Below, piece after piece: positions 21,421-26,788 of a stretch of DNA of 26,788 nt; positions within the stretch are counted from its first letter, which is position 1; the number at the start of each line of letters is the position of its first letter. The DNA is taken from the NCBI GenBank assembly GCA_964591275.1, contig CAZQAE010000069.1, positions 1 to 26,788 of the forward strand, written 5' to 3'. The position numbers and the translations under genes are program-made. Origin of the DNA: G963674685 sp964591275. Lineage in GTDB: Bacteria > Lernaellota > Lernaellaia > JACKCT01. The notes below the pieces were generated by a model. The model ran no database searches and was not told the origin of the DNA. It was given only the letters and a program-made list of their open reading frames with translations.

Positions 21421-24102
21421 ATGATTCACATATCCAAACGACTTATTTTTCTGGCGCTTGTTTTGTTGATTTCACTGTCCGCCTGCGCTTGCGGCAGCGA
21501 CGATGACGATGCCACACCGCCTTATTATCCACCTGTAGATGACGATGTTTCACCTGACGACGATGTTTGGGTCCCGGATGACGACACCAACGACGATGAC
21601 ACCGACGATGACACCGACGATGATACGGATGATGATACGGATGATGATACCGACGATGACACGGATGACGATTCGGACGATGACACGGACGATGACTTAG
21701 ACGACGACACAGACGATGACACGGATGATGACACCGACGATGACACGGATGATGACATAGACGACGACACGGACGACGATGTGAACGATGATATCGACGA
21801 CGATATGGGGGATCTGCCACCCCCGGAGAATTTCAGACTTCTTGATTGGGATACGAACCAAGTCGCGCTTGCATGGAATCAAAATACTGTTTTCGGCGAA
21901 CTTGGATACAATATTTATCGCGATCCCGGAACATCCGCCGCTGGCTACGAATTGATTGCGACACTTGGGCCGAACGACTTTTTTTACGTTGACAATGAGG
22001 CTCCTTGCGAGCAGGTTTTGCAATACAACATCAGAAGCCTTGACGATGTGGGCCCCGGCGAAGCCTCAGACCCTGTTTCCGCGCAAACCAATCCCTGTGC
22101 GCACGACAACTGGACTTCGGAAGTCATTTCCGATGGTTACGTCTGGTTCACAATGTTCAATGACCGTTTTTTGACAATCGGCGCAGACGACAAGCCGCGC
22201 GTTTACATGGCGGCAAGCCCATTGATCGAAGCTCGGCTCGAAGGAGACAATGTTGAAATCTCGGTTCTTCACGACCTGAGCGCGCAGACGAATATGTCCG
22301 TGGCGCCAAGCGGAAGCGGAGAGGCTTATATCGCCTATCGAAGCACCGATCATTTCCGCGACGATGTAAAACTGCATTTTTATGATACCGCCACCGGTGT
22401 TTCCGTTGTTCTCGATGAGGCACCCGGAGCCGGATATTGGGGAATTTCCGCCACATCGTGCCCCGACGGTTATCCGCACGTTGTGGCCAATCACGAGAAT
22501 GTCGGTCCCGGACTGTATCACTACTGGAAAGACGCCGGGGGTTGGAATACGGAACTCGTCGGCGACGTAGCATTCCCCCATTTGACATGCACTCCTGACG
22601 GAACCTTGCATATTGTCGCGATTGCGCAGGGCGGCACTACGCATTTCACTCATCCAGTCGACGGCGACTGGGCATCTGAAGCCGGAGGCGTAGTTGGACC
22701 CATTGTCTCCGATGCAGCGGGCAACCTATACAATATAGAAACCGAAAATCAGACGAGCTGCACGCTGGCAACCTTTAACGGGACATGGTCCAGCGAAACC
22801 GTTAACGGAATCGGCGGCAATGTCAGCGTGGCCGTTGACGGAAACGGCAATCCCGCCATCGCCGGATTAAGTTTTAATGGCGCCGATTGGAGCTTAAAGT
22901 ACGCATCGAAGACCGGCGAAATTTTTTCCGTGGCGACTGTAACGACCGGCGACCTCGGCGCATCCAGCTTCACCGACCTTCATGCCATTGACCTGGCTTT
23001 CGATTCTGCGGGCAATCCCCACATCGCGTTTGAGGTCAACAGTCCCGGAAATCCCGATTTACAGGAAATCCAACTGTCATCTTCAGACGGTGCAAAAGCC
23101 TGGACAACGCAGACCCTCATGCATGAATGGTTTCCGGGCAAAGGTATGGATGTTGAAAGTCAGGGCAACAATCTCTTCCTGGCTTATTCCAGCATGGGCG
23201 CCGAGGATATTCGCCTGCTGTCCCTCGACGCGGGCTCAGGCCAATGGTCCGACAACTATGTCGGCGACGCCGTCGGCGATCCGCAGCTTGTCATGCAGGG
23301 CCAGGACGATCCTGCATTGGCCTATGCACGCACAAACACTGAACTCGTTCTTGCGCTAACCGAAACGGATCTCGACGACTGGTCTTTTCATACGATGCAC
23401 ACCAGCGCTTTTCAGATAGCCCCCGCGATTGGCTTTACGATGGTCGGCACAGATTACCATGCCGCTGTTATTGACTTCCCCTCACCGTCTCTGGGCAGTC
23501 TGCTGCTCATCTCCGGCGTCCCAGGCAGCTTCGTGAGCGAAACGATAGCCACACAAGCCAGCGCCGGCGACAAAGCCCTTCTTCTCCATAACGGACAAAC
23601 CTTCCACGTTGTCAATAATGTTGCTCCCACCGGCGGCGGATATCATCATTACTACAAGGATGGTGATAATTGGGTCAGACACGTGTTTGCCAACGATCTG
23701 CTGCACGACGGATTCGATTTCACTCTTGAAGACGCCACAGGGGCCGTCATAACCGCGTACGTCAACGGAACCAGCCTGGAGACGGGATACTGGGATCCGA
23801 CGGGCGAAACCTGGACAATGCAAACTTTTGTGGATGACTACCAGCTTTCCAATGAGGAGTTCCATCCTGTTTCAGTTATATCCAACACGGTCAACAGCAC
23901 CATCACTTTCAACCAAAACACTCTCATCAATTATTTGGGTTTCGACTTCGAGATGAGGCACTTTGGGGGGTATTACTCCGACATTCTCAATAGCCGTGTT
24001 CCCGTGCCGACGAGCGTCTCGACCATCGACGCAGACGGCAAGGTCCATCTCTTTTTTATGGATCCGCTAAGGGCGGACATCACGCACATATATATGCAAT
24101 AA
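21421..24102 (+). CDS. Large lipoprotein: Asp/Thr repeat linker, FN3 domain, propeller-like repeats
   Basis: An 893-residue exported lipoprotein. The signal ends in a good lipobox, LSAC, with C22. Residues 27-131 are an extreme acidic linker in which DDD alternates with T (or S, L, I, V, M); it is probably extended and able to bind calcium. Residues about 133-225 resemble a fibronectin type III domain (PPENFRLLDWD...GYNIYRD...YNIRSLDDVG). The remaining ~660 residues repeat motifs such as DGxPHVVA, DSAGNPHIAFEV and DGNGNPAIAG, each followed by a strand and WTxxxV-like ends, as in sialidase or BNR/Asp-box-type beta-propellers. No catalytic residues could be identified. The likely role is surface display and binding or adhesion. 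No partner genes are adjacent. Confidence 0.85.
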   Translation: MIHISKRLIFLALVLLISLSACACGSDDDDATPPYYPPVDDDVSPDDDVWVPDDDTNDDDTDDDTDDDTDDDTDDDTDDDTDDDSDDDTDDDLDDDTDDDTDDDTDDDTDDDIDDDTDDDVNDDIDDDMGDLPPPENFRLLDWDTNQVALAWNQNTVFGELGYNIYRDPGTSAAGYELIATLGPNDFFYVDNEAPCEQVLQYNIRSLDDVGPGEASDPVSAQTNPCAHDNWTSEVISDGYVWFTMFNDRFLTIGADDKPRVYMAASPLIEARLEGDNVEISVLHDLSAQTNMSVAPSGSGEAYIAYRSTDHFRDDVKLHFYDTATGVSVVLDEAPGAGYWGISATSCPDGYPHVVANHENVGPGLYHYWKDAGGWNTELVGDVAFPHLTCTPDGTLHIVAIAQGGTTHFTHPVDGDWASEAGGVVGPIVSDAAGNLYNIETENQTSCTLATFNGTWSSETVNGIGGNVSVAVDGNGNPAIAGLSFNGADWSLKYASKTGEIFSVATVTTGDLGASSFTDLHAIDLAFDSAGNPHIAFEVNSPGNPDLQEIQLSSSDGAKAWTTQTLMHEWFPGKGMDVESQGNNLFLAYSSMGAEDIRLLSLDAGSGQWSDNYVGDAVGDPQLVMQGQDDPALAYARTNTELVLALTETDLDDWSFHTMHTSAFQIAPAIGFTMVGTDYHAAVIDFPSPSLGSLLLISGVPGSFVSETIATQASAGDKALLLHNGQTFHVVNNVAPTGGGYHHYYKDGDNWVRHVFANDLLHDGFDFTLEDATGAVITAYVNGTSLETGYWDPTGETWTMQTFVDDYQLSNEEFHPVSVISNTVNSTITFNQNTLINYLGFDFEMRHFGGYYSDILNSRVPVPTSVSTIDADGKVHLFFMDPLRADITHIYMQ
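21592..21807 (+). repeat. 18 tandem 12-bp units coding DDDT-type repeats
   Basis: Eighteen in-frame 12-bp units, typically GACGATGACACC, encode DDDT with variants DDDS, DDDL, DDDI, DDDV, NDDI and DDDM toward the end. Synonymous changes (GAC/GAT, ACC/ACG/ACA) are scattered, so the array is not freshly expanded. Since 12 is a multiple of 3, slippage would change linker length without breaking the frame. The antisense frame coding Ser/Val repeats is a by-product. Confidence 0.9.
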
Positions 24103-24640
24103 GAGCACGGTGGGAATGTCTGAACAATCGGTGGTTGCCGTTTGAACTTGGCTTTGAAAGCATTGCTTTTATTTCCGCGCCGCTAAGCACTCATCGTAAC
24201 AGTCATAATTCTATTGCTAGTGTTTCGAGGGTTTCGCCATATGCCGGAAAATCTCCTCTTCCGGTCAACACCGAAATACTCCATCCATGTCAGTTGGGTT
24301 CATGCGCTACGCTTCTTTTTAGACGTAGAGAATTACATTATGTAAAGGCATGAGAAGGGAAGTAATGCATCACCTTCACACAACACTGTAGAATAACAAT
24401 CGATTTCCATTGAAATTTCATCATGTTAGGCCTACGTGCGGGGTAGGCATGAAACATGCAAAATCTAAATCGGCAACAGGGTTCGCGCGGGCGACCCCGA
24501 CAAGACGCCCATCAAATCGACCAGTCGCCTGCGCAATTGAAGCCGGTTCATCGAATGTCGAAAGAAAAACCTGTTGCCAACGCGACGGCTGCCTGGTTGA
24601 GTTGCCCCCCCAATCGGTGGCCGTCGATTTAAAAGACAAT
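24103..24640. other. Intergenic gap before the eno terminator
   Basis: About 540 nt without a supported gene. Frames of 62-116 codons exist on both strands but lack ribosome binding sites and resemblance to anything known. TTACATTATGTAA at about 24331-24343 is a 13-bp palindrome that could bind a dimeric regulator. CCGGAA/TTCCGG near 24244-24265 forms a short inverted repeat. A plus-strand terminator at the right end leaves room for an unrecognised small RNA in 24360-24676. Confidence 0.45.
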
Positions 24641-24676
24641 CGGGGGAGGCCAAAGTCGGTCTCCCCCGGTTTTTTT
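24641..24676 (+). terminator. Hairpin terminator between lipoprotein gene and eno, probably bidirectional
   Basis: The stem CGGGGGAG (24641-24648) pairs with CTCCCCCG (24661-24668), extended by GCC/GGT to 11 pairs around a short loop, and is followed on plus by seven T (24670-24676). On the minus strand it begins about 26 nt after the eno stop and is followed by ATTGTCTTTT, a weaker T tract, so it can also end eno transcripts. Confidence 0.85.
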
Positions 24677-24694
24677 CTTCAATGGCTGACTTTT

Positions 24695-25978
24695 CTAGCG
24701 CGGAAAGGCGTTCAAGCCAATCCAGCGAGCCCGCTGACCCAACTGCGCCTCAATGCGTAGCAGTTCGTTATATTTCGCCAAGCGCTCCGAGCGCGACAAC
24801 GAGCCGGTCTTGATTTGGCCCGTGTTGCACGCAACGGCCAGCGACGCCAGAAATGTATCGCAGGTTTCACCGGACCGATGGGACACGACCTGCGTGTAAG
24901 AGGCGTCCCGAGCCATATTTATCACTTCTATAGTTTCCGTCACCGTCCCGATCTGATTGAGCTTGATGAGAATACTGTTGGCTATTGCCTCGTCGATCCC
25001 ATGTTTAAAGCGCGTGGAATTGGTCACGAATAGGTCATCGCCCACAAGTTGAACCCTTTTGCCCAAGCGTTCAGTCAAAGTTTTCCAACCATCCCAGTCG
25101 TCTTCGTCAAGGCCATCCTCAATGGAGATAATAGGAAAACGATCCACCAGTTTTTCGTAAAACTCGATAACCTCCTCTGAGTCCACGTTCACCATCTCTT
25201 CGGCCGCCAAAGTATATCCCGACTCGGAATAAAACTCGCTGGCCGCTGCATCCAGGGCAAAGAAGAAATCTTCGCCGAGTCTATAACCAGCCTTTTCAAC
25301 CGCCATGGAGATAAGTTCCAACGCTTCTTCATTGCTGCGGCAATTGGGCGCAAAACCACCCTCGTCTCCAACTCCGGTGGCATAGTGCTTATCGACAAGA
25401 ACATTCTTTAAGACGTGAAAGACCTCGGCGCTGTAGCGAATGGCCTCAGTGAAGTTCGGCGCGCCTACCGGCACGATCATGAACTCCTGAATATCCACAT
25501 TATTCGTCGCATGACTTCCGCCGTTGAGAACATTCATCATGGGTACAGGCATGAGCGTAGCGTCGTCGCTGCGCGCAATGGAGTGGTGCAATTCAACTTT
25601 CGCATCATCGGCGTATGCACGGGCCACAGCCATGCTGACGGCTAAAATGGCATTCGCGCCGAATCTACCTTTATTGGGAGTGCCGTCAAGATCGATCATG
25701 TCTCGATCAATTTTCTCCTGCTCGGAAACATCCCGGCCTTTCAGAAGCTTGGCGATATCCTCATTGATATTTTTCACGGCGCTTAATACGCCCTTGCCGC
25801 CGTAGCGTGCTTTGTCGCCATCGCGAAGTTCAACGGCTTCGTGCTTGCCGGTGCTGGCGCCGGAGGGAACCATCGCCCCTCCCCTTGCACCATTATCGCA
25901 AACAACCAAGGCCGCCACAGTGGGATTTCCGCGAGAGTCAAGAATTTCCCGCGCGGTGATTTGGGCTATTTTTGTCAT
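24695..25978 (-). CDS. eno: Enolase (phosphopyruvate hydratase)
   Basis: Enolase converts 2-phosphoglycerate to phosphoenolpyruvate in glycolysis and runs backward in gluconeogenesis. The 427-residue product is full length: N-terminal EILDSRGNPTV, the mobile loop SGASTGKHEA, metal and catalytic region VGDEGGFAPN, IEDGLDEDDW, VGDDLFVTN, the signature segment ILIKLNQIGTVTETIE, and SHRSGETCD near the C terminus. The ATG at 25976-25978 overlaps the ppdK stop as ATGA; the upstream site is weak (GGTG), so translation probably depends on coupling. The operon partner makes chemical sense because both enzymes use phosphoenolpyruvate. A hairpin terminator follows. Confidence 0.98.
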   Translation of the reverse strand: MTKIAQITAREILDSRGNPTVAALVVCDNGARGGAMVPSGASTGKHEAVELRDGDKARYGGKGVLSAVKNINEDIAKLLKGRDVSEQEKIDRDMIDLDGTPNKGRFGANAILAVSMAVARAYADDAKVELHHSIARSDDATLMPVPMMNVLNGGSHATNNVDIQEFMIVPVGAPNFTEAIRYSAEVFHVLKNVLVDKHYATGVGDEGGFAPNCRSNEEALELISMAVEKAGYRLGEDFFFALDAAASEFYSESGYTLAAEEMVNVDSEEVIEFYEKLVDRFPIISIEDGLDEDDWDGWKTLTERLGKRVQLVGDDLFVTNSTRFKHGIDEAIANSILIKLNQIGTVTETIEVINMARDASYTQVVSHRSGETCDTFLASLAVACNTGQIKTGSLSRSERLAKYNELLRIEAQLGQRARWIGLNAFPR

Positions 25979-26788
25979 GGTTTCACCGACTTTCTAGAAT
26001 TGTTAATGGCCGCCTGCGCCGCAGCGAGGCGCGCGATCGGCAGACGTGAGGGCGAACAAGAAACATAATCCAGACCCGCCTCATGAAATAGTTGGATACT
26101 GGCGGGATCGCCGCCATGCTCACCGCAGACGCCAACATGCAGGTTCGGTTTGACAGCGCGGCCCTTTTCCGTTCCCATTTTCACTAAGGCGCCGACCCCG
26201 TCCACATCGATGGATACAAATGGATCATCGGGCATAATGCCTTCGTCTTCAATGTAGGTGCGCATGAATTTCCCTGCGTCGTCGCGGGACAAACCAAAGG
26301 CGGTCTGCGTGAGATCGTTGGTCCCGAAGCTGAAGAAGTCCGCATGTTCGGCAATTTGGCCTGCCGTCATCGCCGCGCGGGGAAGCTCGATCATAGTGCC
26401 GATTTGAATGCTCATTTTCACTTTTTTCGCCGATAGGATTTCCGCAATAAGCACTTCGATTTTTTCTCTCAGGAAGGTCAGTTCTTTCCAGTGCCCCACT
26501 AGAGGAATCATGATTTCGGGGTCGCATTTGATCTTGAATTTCGTTCTGACTTCCACGGCGGCTTCGACGATGGCGCGGGTTTGCATCAAGTAGATTTCCG
26601 GGTACGTGATTCCCAGGCGGCAACCGCGATGCCCGAGCATGGGATTAAACTCGTGAAGCCCTTCGACTTTGGCGCTGACAACCTTCGGCGAAATACCCCT
26701 TTCATTTGCCAGAGCGCTGAGGCCCGTTGGCGTATGGGGCAGAAACGCATGCAGCGGCGGATCCAGACGCCGCACCGTCACAGGCCTT
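25975..26788 (-). CDS. ppdK: Pyruvate, phosphate dikinase, C-terminal part (runs off window)
   Basis: PPDK interconverts pyruvate + ATP + phosphate and phosphoenolpyruvate + AMP + pyrophosphate. About 270 C-terminal residues are present, covering most of the PEP/pyruvate-binding TIM-barrel domain: VRRLDPPLHAFLPH, FNPMLGHRGCRLGI, EIMIPLVGHWKEL, GTMIELPRAA, ADFFSFGTNDLTQT, and VGVCGEHGGDP with the catalytic Cys, ending SCSPSRLPIARLAAAQAAI. The frame stays open to the window edge (…RPV before TVRR), so the GTG at 26781 is an internal Val and not a start. It is the upstream gene of an ATGA-coupled ppdK-eno pair; the pyrophosphate-generating enzyme suggests reversible glycolysis, but direction cannot be told from sequence. 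Confidence 0.96.
   Translation of the reverse strand, partial: RPVTVRRLDPPLHAFLPHTPTGLSALANERGISPKVVSAKVEGLHEFNPMLGHRGCRLGITYPEIYLMQTRAIVEAAVEVRTKFKIKCDPEIMIPLVGHWKELTFLREKIEVLIAEILSAKKVKMSIQIGTMIELPRAAMTAGQIAEHADFFSFGTNDLTQTAFGLSRDDAGKFMRTYIEDEGIMPDDPFVSIDVDGVGALVKMGTEKGRAVKPNLHVGVCGEHGGDPASIQLFHEAGLDYVSCSPSRLPIARLAAAQAAINNSRKSVKP

Noticed and set aside
21525..21770. Antisense Ser/Val repeat frame
   Set aside because: It is the mirror image of the Asp/Thr repeat on the coding strand and has no start signals.
24410..24760. 116-aa plus-strand frame overlapping the terminator and the end of eno
   Set aside because: It runs through a terminator hairpin and antisense to eno, and its composition does not look like protein.
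26779..26781. GTG as a start codon for the last minus-strand gene
   Set aside because: The frame continues open to the window edge and the residues match the interior of pyruvate phosphate dikinase.

Overview
The window looks like chromosome from a Gram-negative, probably deltaproteobacteria-like bacterium or a related uncultivated lineage. LptF and LptG side by side imply an LPS-type outer membrane. The order zapA - 6S RNA is classically proteobacterial, and the partial 16S 5' end reads as deltaproteobacteria-like by eye. Three exported lipoproteins carry Asp-rich linkers, one of them an 18-unit DDDT-type repeat. No phage, plasmid, transposase or CRISPR genes are visible, so this is mainly core chromosome with a few accessory patches.

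Layout. (1) 1-3472, all on minus: zapA, a 6S RNA (ssrS) immediately downstream, rny (RNase Y) with its terminator, then tandem rRNA promoters with a boxA-like leader and the first ~278 nt of 16S rRNA. (2) 3609-10285, plus: a tightly overlapping five-gene AmmeMemoRadiSam operon. It holds the radical SAM enzyme amrS, a 64-aa peptide with a Tat-like leader, a membrane-anchored or exported Memo-AMMECR1 fusion, a 1189-aa fusion (MFS/spermidine-synthase-like + FMN-binding + NapH/NosR-like 4Fe-4S), and a 72-aa single-span protein. (3) 10286-12230: a group II intron-like remnant, a lytic transglycosylase gene with a strong promoter that would give a leaderless mRNA, then a repeat-rich gap (short direct repeat, MITE-like palindrome, REP-like pair). 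(4) 12231-15781: mtnP, an O-methyltransferase, an alpha/beta-hydrolase lipoprotein and a small lipoprotein. (5) 16031-21223: a polytopic GT-C-like membrane protein, a membrane-anchored SGNH hydrolase, and lptF-lptG. (6) 21421-24102: a large Asp-repeat / FN3 / propeller-like lipoprotein. (7) 24641-26788, minus: terminator, enolase, and the C-terminal part of pyruvate phosphate dikinase running off the window.

The most interesting unit is region 2. The radical SAM enzyme should be cytoplasmic. Its neighbours are a Tat-leader peptide, a Memo-AMMECR1 protein with an N-terminal export signal, and a membrane protein with a flavinylation motif and ferredoxin-type clusters. This suggests a maturation or redox pathway that starts in the cytoplasm and finishes outside the inner membrane; that reading is inference. 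Overlapping stops and starts (10 nt, TAATG, ATGA, 8 nt) link all five genes. The second most useful result is the 6S RNA between zapA and rny, supported by position, size and several base-paired elements.
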